Assembly (NCBI GenBank): GCA_013398295.1
Contig: VZSF01001148.1
Span: forward strand, 186,017 to 250,016
Origin: Chionis minor
Lineage: Eukaryota; Chordata; Aves; Charadriiformes; Chionididae
Reading direction: 5' to 3'
DNA length: 64,000 nucleotides
Part shown: positions 57,101 through 63,933 of the stretch, piece by piece
How positions within the stretch are numbered: position 1 is the stretch's first letter
Layout: every line of letters starts with the position of its first letter
Position numbers and translations under genes: made by a program
Notes under the pieces: model-generated
What the model was told of the DNA's origin: nothing
Seen by the model: the letters and a program-made list of their open reading frames with translations, nothing else
Database searches by the model: none

Positions 57101-60100
57101 CCCTCTGATCATTTCTGTGGCCCTTCTCTGGACCCACTCCAGGAGGTCCACATCTTTCCTGCTCTGAGGGCTCCAGAGCTGGATGTAGTACTCTAGGTGG
57201 GGTCTCACCGGTGTGGAGCAGAGGGGCAGAATCACTTCCCTCAACCTGCTGGCCACGCTGCTTTTGATGCAGCCCAGGATATGACTGGCCTTCTGGGATG
57301 CTAACACACACCATCAACTTGTGTCCAGCTTTTCATCTACCAGTACCCCTAAGTCCTTCTCGGCAGGGCTGCTCTCAATCCCTTCATTCCCCAGACTGTA
57401 TTGAGATCGGGGGTTGCCTCAACTCAGGCGCAAGACCTTGCATTTGGCCTTGTTGAACTTCATGAGGTTCACACAGGCCCACCTCTTGAGCTTGTCCAGG
57501 TCCCTCTGGATGGCATCCTGTCCCTCAGGTGTGTCAATCATACCACTCAGCTTGGTGTTTGTCCGCAAACTTGTTGAGGATGCATTCAATCCCACTGTCT
57601 ATGTGATTGATAAAGATACCAAACTGTACTGGTCCCAATACAGGCACCCTGAGGGACACCACTTGTCACCAGTTTCCATCCGGACGTTGAGGTGTTTACC
57701 ACCACCACCCTCTGGGTGCGACCATCCAACCAATTCCTCGTCCACTGAACAGTCCACCCATGTGTCTCCAATTTAGAGACAAGGATGTTGTGGGGGACCA
57801 TGTCAAAAGCCTTAGAGAAGTCCGTATAGATAACATCCATAGCTCTCCCTTGTCCACTGACGTAGCCACTCCATCATACAAGGCCATAGGTTGGTCATGC
57901 AAGACTTGCCCTCAGTGAAGCCATGCTGGCTGTCTCGAATCACCTCCCTGTCCTCCATGTGCCTTAGCATTGCTTCTGGGATGATCTGTTCCATGATCTT
58001 CCCAGGCACAGAGATGAGGCTGACATGTCCATAGTTCTCAGGGTCCTCCTTTCTACCCTTTTTAAAAATGAGTACAATGTTTCCCTTTTTCCAGTCACCA
58101 GAGACTTCCCCTGACTGCCATGACTTTTCAAATATCATGGAAAGTGGCTTGGCAGCTACATCAGCCAACTCCCTCAGGACTGGGTGCATCCCCCCAGGTC
58201 CTTAGGACTTCTGTATGTTCAGGTTCCTCAGGTGGTCACAAACCTGATCTTCTCTTACAGAGGAAGGTACTTTGGTCCCTCAGTCCCTGCCTTGAAGTAC
58301 ATCCACTTGAGAGCTATGGGGAGAGAAGACACTAGTGAAGACTGAGGCAAAAAAGTTGTCAAGTACCTCAGCCTTCTCCTCATCCATTCTAACTAGTTTG
58401 CCAGTCTTGCTCATCAAGGGGCTTCCTTTGACCTTCCTTTTCTGGCTGACATACCTGTAGAAACCATTCTTATTATTCTTTGTGTCCCTGGCCAAGTTCA
58501 GCTCCAGCTGTGCAGTAGCCTTTCTGACCCCATCCCCATACAACCATGCAGCATGCCTATATTCTTCCCAGGATATCTGTCCCTGCTTCCACCACCCACA
58601 AGCATCGGGTCCAGTACCTCACCTCCTCTGGTAAGGCTGTCTACTACCTTGCTTAAGAAGTTATTCTCAATGCATTCCAGGAGTCTCCTGGATTGCCCAC
58701 ACCTGTGCTACTTTTCCAGAAGATGTTGGGGTGGTTGAAGTCCCCCAGAAGGTCCAGAGCCTGCAAGCGTGATGCCTCCTGTAGCTGGAGTAGGTAGGCT
58801 TCACCAGGCGCCCCTTGATCAGGTAGTCTGTGGTACACACCAACCACAAGATTCCCTTTGTTGCCTCAGTCTAATTCTTACCCATAAGCTTTCAATCTGC
58901 TGGTGGCTATTCTTCCAAGCAGTTCTTCACACACTATCCATTTCTTGATGTAGAAGGCAACCCCTCTGCCCCTTCTTCTTTATCTGTCCCTTCTGAAGAG
59001 CCTATAGCCATTGACAGCCACACTCCAGTCATGGGATTCGTCCCACCAAGTTTCAGTAGTGGCAACTAGGTAATTGTTTTCTAGCAGCACAGTGGTTTCC
59101 AGCTGCCCCTGTTTGTCCACCATGCTGCATGCACTGCTGCAGAGGCACATCAGCTGGGCTGTTGGCCACGTCACCTTAGAGGAATACACCTTAATTCCTT
59201 TGAGGTATTTCACCAGTGTTTTCCTGTTGGCTGCTATTATCTCAGGTGCCCCTGGGTTATCTCCCTAAGACCTCAGGTGTGCTGCAGTGTTGCCAGCATG
59301 TCTCAGAGCAAGAGGCTGAGTGTCCTCGCTAGCACCCCACTCTAACCTCGGTGTGTCATAGAATCACTTAGGTTGGAAGGGACCTTTAAGATTATTGAGT
59401 CCAACCGTCAACCTAACACTGCCAAAACCACCCCTAAACCGTGTCCCTCAGCACCACGTCTACCTGTCTTTTAAATATCTCCAGGGATGGTGATTCCACC
59501 ACCTGCCTAGGTAGCCTGTTCCAGTGCTTGACAACCCTTTCCGCAAAGACATTTTCCCTAATATCCAATCTAAACCTCCCCTGGTGTAACTTGAGGCCAT
59601 TTCCTCTTGTCCTATTACTTGAGACAACAGATCAACCCCCACCTTGCTATAACCTCCTTTCAGGCAGTTGTAGAGAGTGATAATAAGGTCTACTGCTCAG
59701 CCTCCTTTTCTCCAGGCTGAACAACCCCAGTTCCCTCAGCTGCTCCTCATAAGACTTGTGCTCTAGACCCTTCACCAGCTTCGTTGCCCTTCTCTGGACA
59801 CGCTCCAGCACCTCAATGTCTTTCTTGTAGCGAGGGGCCCAAAACTGAACACAGTATTCAAAGTGGGACCTCACCAGTGCAGAACAGTGTAACCATCACT
59901 TCCCCTAGTCCTGCCAGCCACACTATTCCTGATACAGGCCAGGATGCTGTTGGCCTTCTTGGCCACCTGGGCACACTGCTGGCTCATACTGAGCCAGCTG
60001 TCAACTGACTAACACCCCCTGGTCCTTTTCTGTCAGGCAGGTTTCCAGCCGCTCTTCCCCCACAGCCTATAGTGCTGCATGGGGTTGTTGTGACCCATGT

Positions 60101-63100
60101 GCAAGACCCAGCACCTGTCCTTGTTGAACTTCATATCATTGGCCTTGGCCCATCAATCCCACTTGTCCAGATCCCTCTGCAGGGCCATCCTACCCTCAAA
60201 CAGGTTGACACTCCCACCTAACCTGGTGTCATCTGCAGACTTACTGAGAGTGTACTTGATCCCCTCATCCAGGTCATTGATCAAGATATTAAATAGAACT
60301 GGCCCCAATACCAAGCCCTGGGGAACACCACTTGTGACCAGCCACCAACTGGATTTAACCCTGTTCACCACCACTCTTTGGGCCCAGCCATCCAGCCAGT
60401 TTTTGACCCAGCAAAGTATACACCCATTCAAGTCATAAGCAGCCAGTTTCTCCAGGAGAATNGACTGAGGCAAAAAAGTTGTCAAGTACCTCAGCCTTCT
60501 CCTCATCCATTCTAACTAGTTTGCCAGTCTTGCTCATCAAGGGGCTTCCTTTGACCTTCCTTTTCTGGCTGACATACCTGTAGAAACCATTCTTATTATT
60601 CTTTGTGTCCCTGGCCAAGTTCAGCTCCAGCTGTGCAGTAGCCTTTCTGACCCCATCCCCATACAACCATGCAGCATGCCTATATTCTTCCCAGGATATC
60701 TGTCCCTGCTTCCACCACCCACAAGCATCGGGTCCAGTACCTCACCTCCTCTGGTAAGGCTGTCTACTACCTTGCTTAAGAAGTTATTCTCAATGCATTC
60801 CAGGAGTCTCCTGGATTGCCCACACCTGTGCTACTTTTCCAGAAGATGTTGGGGTGGTTGAAGTCCCCCAGAAGGTCCAGAGCCTGCAAGCGTGATGCCT
60901 CCTGTAGCTGGAGTAGGTAGGCTTCACCAGGCGCCCCTTGATCAGGTAGTCTGTGGTACACACCAACCACAAGATTCCCTTTGTTGCCTCAGTCTAATTC
61001 TTACCCATAAGCTTTCAATCTGCTGGTGGCTATTCTTCCAAGCAGTTCTTCACACACTATCCATTTCTTGATGTAGAAGGCAACCCCTCTGCCCCTTCTT
61101 CTTTATCTGTCCCTTCTGAAGAGCCTATAGCCATTGACAGCCACACTCCAGTCATGGGATTCGTCCCACCAAGTTTCAGTAGTGGCAACTAGGTAATTGT
61201 TTTCTAGCAGCACAGTGGTTTCCAGCTGCCCCTGTTTGTCCACCATGCTGCATGCACTGCTGCAGAGGCACATCAGCTGGGCTGTTGGCCACGTCACCTT
61301 AGAGGAATACACCTTAATTCCTTTGAGGTATTTCACCAGTGTTTTCCTGTTGGCTGCTATTATCTCAGGTGCCCCTGGGTTATCTCCCTAAGACCTCAGG
61401 TGTGCTGCAGTGTTGCCAGCATGTCTCAGAGCAAGAGGCTGAGTGTCCTCGCTAGCACCCCACTCTAACCTCGGTGTGTCATAGAATCACTTAGGTTGGA
61501 AGGGACCTTTAAGATTATTGAGTCCAACCGTCAACCTAACACTGCCAAAACCACCCCTAAACCGTGTCCCTCAGCACCACGTCTACCTGTCTTTTAAATA
61601 TCTCCAGGGATGGTGATTCCACCACCTGCCTAGGTAGCCTGTTCCAGTGCTTGACAACCCTTTCCGCAAAGACATTTTCCCTAATATCCAATCTAAACCT
61701 CCCCTGGTGTAACTTGAGGCCATTTCCTCTTGTCCTATTACTTGAGACAACAGATCAACCCCCACCTTGCTATAACCTCCTTTCAGGCAGTTGTAGAGAG
61801 TGATAATAAGGTCTACTGCTCAGCCTCCTTTTCTCCAGGCTGAACAACCCCAGTTCCCTCAGCTGCTCCTCATAAGACTTGTGCTCTAGACCCTTCACCA
61901 GCTTCGTTGCCCTTCTCTGGACACGCTCCAGCACCTCAATGTCTTTCTTGTAGCGAGGGGCCCAAAACTGAACACAGTATTCAAAGTGGGACCTCACCAG
62001 TGCAGAACAGTGTAACCATCACTTCCCCTAGTCCTGCCAGCCACACTATTCCTGATACAGGCCAGGATGCTGTTGGCCTTCTTGGCCACCTGGGCACACT
62101 GCTGGCTCATACTGAGCCAGCTGTCAACTGACTAACACCCCCTGGTCCTTTTCTGTCAGGCAGGTTTCCAGCCGCTCTTCCCCCACAGCCTATAGTGCTG
62201 CATGGGGTTGNACAGGATCTTATTTAAGATTTTTACCTTTTTGTCAGCTGTGAAATTGTCCCTAAGCCAAACAGAAAAACCAGCTTAACATACTAGCCAA
62301 ACCAGCTGATATATGTACTATTTCCTATTTAGGAAGCCAGAAAAGCTCAGAGGTTTCTTCAAACTTCTTATCTATTTTGGAACAAGCACAATGCTTTCTA
62401 AATGATGATTCAATTCCCTCAGCAAAGAGGAGTAAAGCAAATTCCACACATCTTGCAGTAGATAACCGCTTTGTACAGCTTGATACTGAAGTATAAATAT
62501 CCATGTTAACATCTAAAAGATTAACACGTAGAAGTATTCCACTTCATTCAGTTACTAAAACTGAATGCAATATTCAAAATATTAGGACACAAACCAAAGA
62601 TGGGATGTTTAATTTCAAATTTGCAGCCAGTTCCTGCAATTCTAACACACAGACATTAACAGTCAAATTTGGTTTAGTTCAAACAAAAATCAAATTGCTA
62701 TACCTGAATGAGAAATTTGTTTCTTAGGTGCATGGAACAGAACCCAAACTGTTAAAGCTTCAGGATCCTGAAAAAGAAATTGATTGACTCATCTTATGGG
62801 GAGAAAGAGAATTACCGAAGAGAAAAAAAAAAACACACCCACAAAACTCTAATTCTCAAACAGGTAGACTCCACAAAAATCATTACTGTCAACNATACAC
62901 CCATTCAAGTCATAAGCAGCCAGTTTCTCCAGGAGAATTCTGTGAGAAACGGTGTCAAAGGCTTTACTAAAGTCCAGGTAAACAACATCCACAGACTCTC
63001 CCTCATCCACTAAGTGGGTCACCTTGTCATAGAAGGAGATCAGGTTAGTCAAGCAGGACCCTTCTTTCATAAGCCCATGCTGACTGGGCCTGATCACCTG

Positions 63101-63933
63101 GTCGTCCTGCACACGCTGTGTAATCGTACTCAGGATTATCTGCTCCAGTCACACCACAGCTCATCACACACAAGCCTGATACTATCCCCTTCCACCTTCA
63201 ACTCTAGTTCAAAGCTCAGAGAACCCCAGTAGCTCATAAGTAAAGATCCTCTTCCCCATTTGAGAAAGCTGAATCCTATCTAATGCCAGAAGACCTGGTG
63301 CCATGCAGGCCATCCCACTATCAAACATCCCAAAACTGTGGTGGTGACACCAGCCATGGAGCCATGCATTAACAGACAATGTCCATCTGTTTCTTCCAAT
63401 GTTGCTGTGCACAACTAGGAGAGAAGAAAAAACAACCTGTGCCCCAGATTCCCTTATGTAACCTTGTAAACCTTTTGTCAAACCACACAGTGAAGCTAGG
63501 ATCCCAAGGCTCAGCTCTAGTTTCAGTAGAACATTAACAGCACAAAACTCATGATTTCAAACGGGAGAAGTCAACCTACCTTAACTTTCAAATATACACC
63601 AATGTTTCCAGCATTTTTCAAAGGCAGCTGCTGTTTGGCTCTTGAACCCACACTAGTAGACAGATATATTGTCTAGAAAACATAAAGGAACACGTATGTA
63701 TATATACATATATAATAAAACCAAACATTACAAAAGTAGTAGGCTAGGAGATGCAAACTACTATTGAAACACACTTTGTAAATACATGCAAACCTGTAAG
63801 TCCTTTGGAGCATGTATCCTTGCTGTTCCAGCTCTTGCTCGGAGAGGAATACTTTTAATTACACTGCTAGGTCCTGGACTATCCACTTCCACATCAACTC
63901 TTGCCAAGAATTCATCTGCTGGACCCAAGGAAT
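20980..63933 (-). CDS. CEP192: CEP192, C-terminal part (21 ordered exons plus one displaced exon)
   Basis: CEP192 is the vertebrate SPD-2 homologue, a centrosome scaffold that recruits Aurora A, PLK1 and PLK4 and is needed for pericentriolar matrix build-up and centriole duplication (established knowledge). The visible part is the C-terminal half: about 942 residues in repeated ASH/MSP-like beta-sandwich modules; the N-terminal kinase-docking region lies beyond the right edge. Identification rests on remembered similarity along every exon, for example [32 protein letters not shown] and the final [15 protein letters not shown]. Exon borders were set by AG/GT signals and phase: in order from the right they run 1-0, 0-0, 0-2, 2-2, 2-0, 0-0, 0-0, 0-2, 2-1, 1-2, 2-1, 1-2, 2-0, 0-1, 1-0, 0-0, 0-0, 0-2, 2-0, 0-2, 2-stop. 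No internal stop or frameshift is seen, so the gene looks functional. The displaced exon at 62704-62767 belongs 5' of the first ordered exon. Human CEP192 is about 2,500 residues, so roughly 60% is missing here. Confidence 0.94.
22123..22447 (-). mobile_element. CR1 LINE, 3' fragment
   Basis: On the plus strand it begins with 'atcatagaatcatagaatca', the reverse complement of the CR1 3' terminal octamer repeats. The minus-strand frame contains [20 protein letters not shown] and [15 protein letters not shown], the standard C-terminus of CR1 ORF2. It is 5'-truncated and lies in the last CEP192 intron (21119-26436). Confidence 0.95.
23543..23638 (+). mobile_element. CR1 LINE, short 3' tail fragment
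   Basis: About 95 bp: 'gtctggtggaaagcgtccct', a G-run, then 'ttaaggtcccttccaagcc', ending attctaagattctatga, a CR1 3' end. It is in the opposite orientation to the CR1 at 22.1 kb and in the same CEP192 intron. Confidence 0.9.
25660..25745 (-). repeat. MIR-like ancient SINE remnant
   Basis: The segment containing 'cttagtttccccatctttaa' and 'aatggggacc' closely matches the well-known MIR reverse-strand core. It is in the last CEP192 intron. Confidence 0.5.
26437..26495 (-). CDS. CEP192: CEP192 coding exon 20
   Basis: 59 nt, phase 0 to 2, acceptor attgcag, donor gtgagt. It encodes [20 protein letters not shown], the centre of the terminal module. Confidence 0.95.
26929..27052 (-). CDS. CEP192: CEP192 coding exon 19
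   Basis: 124 nt, phase 2 to 0, acceptor aaatcag, donor gtaagt. It encodes [20 protein letters not shown] then [15 protein letters not shown], the first strands of the terminal ASH/MSP module. Confidence 0.96.
27683..27870 (-). mobile_element. CR1 LINE, diverged 3' fragment
   Basis: It begins tagaatcataggat and continues with 'gccaggaggtctctagttca' and 'tttcaaggacaaagactgca', a diverged CR1 3' region read on the minus strand. It lies between CEP192 exons 18 and 19, ending about 90 bp from exon 18. The left edge is clear, the right edge approximate. Confidence 0.8.
27960..28075 (-). CDS. CEP192: CEP192 coding exon 18 (inter-module linker)
   Basis: 116 nt, phase 0 to 2, acceptor ccaatag, donor gtatgt. 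It encodes [20 protein letters not shown] and [18 protein letters not shown]. It is the low-complexity linker between the last two modules and the least conserved exon, so it is recognised mainly by phase and splice signals. Confidence 0.85.
31926..32045 (-). CDS. CEP192: CEP192 coding exon 17
   Basis: 120 nt, phase 0 to 0, acceptor ttggtag, donor gtgagt. It encodes VAVI then [20 protein letters not shown] and ends KLRLQLSGA, closing the penultimate module. The '[13 protein letters not shown]' motif is strongly CEP192-like. Confidence 0.95.
33591..33686 (-). CDS. CEP192: CEP192 coding exon 16
   Basis: 96 nt, phase 0 to 0, acceptor attttcag, donor gtaaac. It encodes [10 protein letters not shown] and [20 protein letters not shown], then DK. 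It is a symmetric exon that could in principle be skipped without a frameshift. Confidence 0.94.
34577..34656 (-). CDS. CEP192: CEP192 coding exon 15
   Basis: 80 nt, phase 1 to 0, acceptor tcttgtag, donor gtgagt. It encodes [20 protein letters not shown] and ends APPYVK. 'LEMENKG' is the module's conserved strand-turn. Confidence 0.94.
35303..35332. repeat. TG/TA simple repeat forming a perfect inverted repeat
   Basis: tgtgtgtatata, loop catata, tatatacacaca: a 12-bp stem built from dinucleotide repeats, in the exon 14-15 intron. Confidence 0.8.
36373..36577 (-). CDS. CEP192: CEP192 coding exon 14
   Basis: 205 nt, phase 0 to 1, donor gtaata. The acceptor is gcaaaag, with its pyrimidine run (ctttttttctcc) placed about 13 nt upstream, so it is weaker than its neighbours. 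The protein starts [12 protein letters not shown] (last strand of a module), passes through a serine/proline linker, and starts a new module at [13 protein letters not shown]. Confidence 0.92.
38047..38152 (-). CDS. CEP192: CEP192 coding exon 13
   Basis: 106 nt, phase 2 to 0, acceptor ttatcag, donor gtacat. It encodes [19 protein letters not shown] then [15 protein letters not shown], continuing the exon 11-14 module. Confidence 0.93.
38405..38645 (+). mobile_element. CR1 LINE, endonuclease-region fragment
   Basis: The plus-strand frame reads [20 protein letters not shown] followed by [16 protein letters not shown]. This matches the N-terminal part of the CR1 ORF2 apurinic endonuclease (usually [12 protein letters not shown]). 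It is an internal fragment without a 3' end, in the exon 12-13 side of the intron 38153-41200. The acidic residue of the ITE motif reads as K here, so the copy is decayed. Confidence 0.85.
41201..41324 (-). CDS. CEP192: CEP192 coding exon 12
   Basis: 124 nt, phase 1 to 2, acceptor attacag, donor gtaagt. It encodes [17 protein letters not shown] and [20 protein letters not shown]. The '[15 protein letters not shown]' pattern is a classic ASH/MSP strand pair. Confidence 0.94.
41474..41494 (+). repeat. TA/CA dinucleotide repeat
   Basis: Short tatatatacacacacaca tract in the exon 11-12 intron. Confidence 0.75.
41687..41859 (-). CDS. CEP192: CEP192 coding exon 11
   Basis: 173 nt, phase 2 to 1, acceptor attttcag, donor gtaagt. 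It contains [19 protein letters not shown], a proline-rich linker, then [17 protein letters not shown], where the next module starts. Confidence 0.93.
42212..42655 (-). mobile_element. CR1 LINE, 3' fragment
   Basis: On the plus strand it starts cacagaatac, then 'gtcaggagggacctctggag', 'ggcaacctgttccagtgtct', and ends 'cttcatcatcttcgtggcc'. This is the CR1 3' part in minus orientation, with the terminal octamers worn away. It lies in the exon 10-11 intron. Confidence 0.9.
44168..44309 (-). CDS. CEP192: CEP192 coding exon 10
   Basis: 142 nt, phase 1 to 2, acceptor gtttttag, donor gtaatg. It encodes [17 protein letters not shown] and [18 protein letters not shown]. '[14 protein letters not shown]' is the final strand of the module; what follows is a variable linker. 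Confidence 0.93.
44310..46624 (-). other. CEP192: CEP192 intron between exons 9 and 10
   Basis: 2.3 kb. A less AT-rich segment at about 45760-46020 has an 83-codon minus-strand frame that I do not recognise and that has no suitable splice borders; the phases of the flanking exons already match. Confidence 0.7.
46625..46734 (-). CDS. CEP192: CEP192 coding exon 9
   Basis: 110 nt, phase 2 to 1, acceptor ttgacag, donor gtaagt. It encodes [14 protein letters not shown] then [20 protein letters not shown], an acidic stretch within the exon 7-10 module. Confidence 0.93.
48791..48906 (-). CDS. CEP192: CEP192 coding exon 8
   Basis: 116 nt, phase 0 to 2, acceptor ttatcag, donor gtaaga. It encodes [20 protein letters not shown] and ends [11 protein letters not shown]. 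An eight-T run codes the VCFFCG stretch and is a spot to watch for homopolymer sequencing errors, but the frame is intact as written. Confidence 0.94.
49097..49357 (-). CDS. CEP192: CEP192 coding exon 7
   Basis: 261 nt, the longest exon here, phase 0 to 0, acceptor ctctcag, donor gtaagt. It begins [11 protein letters not shown], the last strand of the previous module, and continues with [25 protein letters not shown] of the next. This stretch is the most recognisable CEP192 signature in the window. Confidence 0.96.
49878..50054 (-). CDS. CEP192: CEP192 coding exon 6
   Basis: 177 nt, phase 0 to 0, acceptor tttatag, donor gtaaga. It encodes [20 protein letters not shown], a PKED turn, and ends [20 protein letters not shown]. 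It closes the module that spans exons 4 to 7. Confidence 0.94.
50831..50921 (-). CDS. CEP192: CEP192 coding exon 5
   Basis: 91 nt, phase 2 to 0, acceptor tttttcag, donor gtaaca. It encodes [20 protein letters not shown] then QDQECFQ. This is the conserved 'LRN' strand of the module begun in exon 4. Confidence 0.93.
51768..52328 (+). mobile_element. Solo LTR of an avian endogenous retrovirus
   Basis: 561 bp bounded by TG...CA. It starts tggttttggctggaatgg, has a degenerate TATA-like 'ctcagtgtatcaacg' near 52020, 'aaccgttatgcatgatggag' and 'ctggagatggctgaacatc' in the middle, and ends with 'ggctgggattaaaccacaac' plus a. This matches from memory a LTR family widespread in Neoaves (probably ERVL- or ERVK-like; family uncertain). 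No internal retroviral genes and no second LTR are present, and I see no clear target-site duplication. It is in CEP192 intron 50922-53311, antisense to the gene. Confidence 0.8.
53312..53488 (-). CDS. CEP192: CEP192 coding exon 4
   Basis: 177 nt, phase 2 to 2, acceptor tttaaag, donor gtaagt (consensus). It encodes the end of one module ([16 protein letters not shown]), a short serine/proline linker, and the start of the next ([16 protein letters not shown]). The acceptor lacks a long pyrimidine run (ttatttacttttaaag) but phase and protein continuity leave little choice. Confidence 0.93.
53489..55592 (-). other. CEP192: CEP192 intron between exons 3 and 4
   Basis: 2.1 kb. It contains an A-rich stretch at about 54160-54480. 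The 117-codon plus-strand frame at 53932-54285 is low in complexity at its 3' end and antisense to the gene; nothing is recognised. Confidence 0.7.
55593..55708 (-). CDS. CEP192: CEP192 coding exon 3
   Basis: 116 nt, phase 0 to 2, acceptor ccttcag, donor gtaaca. It encodes ISNQNS then [20 protein letters not shown], then [12 protein letters not shown]. '[13 protein letters not shown]' is the hallmark late strand of an ASH/MSP module (proline-glycine turn followed by a V-x-F-x-P strand). It follows exon 2 directly in phase and in domain order. Confidence 0.94.
56676..59355 (-). mobile_element. CR1 LINE copy A, nearly full ORF2
   Basis: A 2.7-kb minus-strand CR1. The 3' end is at 56676 (tagaatcatagaat on the plus strand). 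Reading towards higher coordinates it carries the ORF2 C-terminal region, the reverse transcriptase ([12 protein letters not shown] near 57800, [10 protein letters not shown] near 57650, [20 protein letters not shown] near 58020), the RT-preceding region, and the endonuclease ([11 protein letters not shown] near 58720; [20 protein letters not shown] near 59000). Frameshifts and stops break it into several frames, and the YADD box region is disrupted. It is inactive and sits in the CEP192 exon 2-3 intron. Confidence 0.95.
59356..60461 (-). mobile_element. CR1 LINE copy B, 3' part
   Basis: It begins tcatagaatcacttaggttg on the plus strand (CR1 3' end) and runs to the N at 60462. The minus-strand frames carry [20 protein letters not shown] (C-terminal) and the RT segment [20 protein letters not shown] with SADDTRL in place of the usual F/YADDT/KL box. 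It lies head-to-tail with copy A. Its 5' continuation is found at 62895-63146. Confidence 0.95.
60462..60462. other. Single-N contig join 1
   Basis: The sequence on either side is discontinuous: the CR1 RT frame stops here and the next base restarts at a position homologous to 58340. Confidence 0.95.
60463..62210. repeat. Redundant contig: 1,748-bp duplicate of 58340-60087
   Basis: Offset is 2,123 bases throughout. Every translated frame I compared is identical between the two copies (for example the endonuclease frames at 58653-58847 and 60776-60970, and the C-terminal frames at 59647-59874 and 61770-61997). It covers the 5' part of CR1 copy A and the 3' part of copy B. Because it starts and ends abruptly at single Ns in the middle of repeats, it is best read as an assembly duplicate, not a genomic duplication. 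Confidence 0.9.
62211..62211. other. Single-N contig join 2
   Basis: CR1 copy B sequence stops in mid-element and unrelated AT-rich CEP192 intron sequence begins. Confidence 0.95.
62212..62893. other. Misplaced contig with one CEP192 exon and flanking intron
   Basis: 682 bp of non-repetitive AT-rich DNA flanked by Ns. It contains the exon at 62704-62767. Splice phase puts it upstream of the exon at 63794-63933, beyond the right edge of this window. Confidence 0.8.
62704..62767 (-). CDS. CEP192: CEP192 coding exon, displaced in the assembly
   Basis: 64 nt between acceptor ctttttcag and donor gtatag, entering in phase 0 and leaving in phase 1. It encodes [20 protein letters not shown] and one more serine. 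It lies physically between exon 2 and exon 3, but its phase-1 end would throw exon 3 out of frame: exon 3 read that way meets TGA after ten codons. Phase and domain logic place it just upstream of exon 1 (63794-63933): '[15 protein letters not shown]' followed by '[10 protein letters not shown]' completes one ASH/MSP module. The surrounding contig 62212-62893 has N at both ends, which explains the displacement. That it is CEP192 rests on phase fit and motif style. Confidence 0.85.
62894..62894. other. Single-N contig join 3
   Basis: The 44 bases that follow (62895-62938) repeat 60418-60461 exactly, which marks the true overlap between the outer contigs. Confidence 0.95.
62895..63146 (-). mobile_element. 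CR1 LINE copy B, 5' part (truncated)
   Basis: The minus-strand frame carries [20 protein letters not shown] and [20 protein letters not shown], the RT region just upstream of the segment at 60153-60461. The CR1 similarity ends near 63146 (ctgctcca), so copy B is 5'-truncated and about 1.3 kb long once rejoined. Confidence 0.92.
63147..63579. other. CEP192 intron sequence 3' of exon 2
   Basis: Unique-looking intron DNA between the CR1 copy B truncation point and the exon 2 donor. A 90-codon minus-strand frame at 63209-63481 shows no recognisable similarity. Confidence 0.6.
63580..63672 (-). CDS. CEP192: CEP192 coding exon 2
   Basis: 93 nt, phase 0 to 0, acceptor ttttctag, donor gtaggt. It encodes [20 protein letters not shown] followed by [11 protein letters not shown]. 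The pattern 'LPLKNAGN' is the typical second-to-third strand turn of an ASH/MSP domain. It continues naturally into the exon at 55593-55708, which supplies the following strands of the same module. Confidence 0.93.
63695..63712. repeat. TA-rich palindromic simple sequence
   Basis: tatgtatatatacata is a perfect 16-base palindrome in the short intron between exons 1 and 2, just upstream of the exon 2 acceptor. Confidence 0.75.
63794..63933 (-). CDS. CEP192: CEP192 coding exon 1 of the ordered series
   Basis: 140-nt exon, acceptor cctag before 63933, donor gtttgc after 63794. It enters in phase 1 (two bases complete a codon) and leaves in phase 0. It encodes [20 protein letters not shown] and ends RIHAPKDLQ. 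The first part reads as the closing strands of one ASH/MSP module; the [15 protein letters not shown] segment starts the next. The phase-1 entry is exactly what the displaced exon at 62704-62767 provides. Confidence 0.93.

Noticed and set aside
57017..61997. Many frames of 60-140 codons on both strands
   Set aside because: All are pieces of CR1 ORF2 or their antisense shadows; the elements carry stops and frameshifts and no intact ORF2 exists.
58340..62210. True tandem segmental duplication of CR1-containing DNA
   Set aside because: Borders coincide with single Ns, copies appear identical, and the outer contigs overlap by 44 bp without it. An assembly duplicate is simpler.
62704..62767. Alternative, in-place exon between CEP192 exons 2 and 3
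   Set aside because: Inclusion would shift the frame to a stop early in exon 3 and interrupt an ASH/MSP module. Phase fits only upstream of exon 1.
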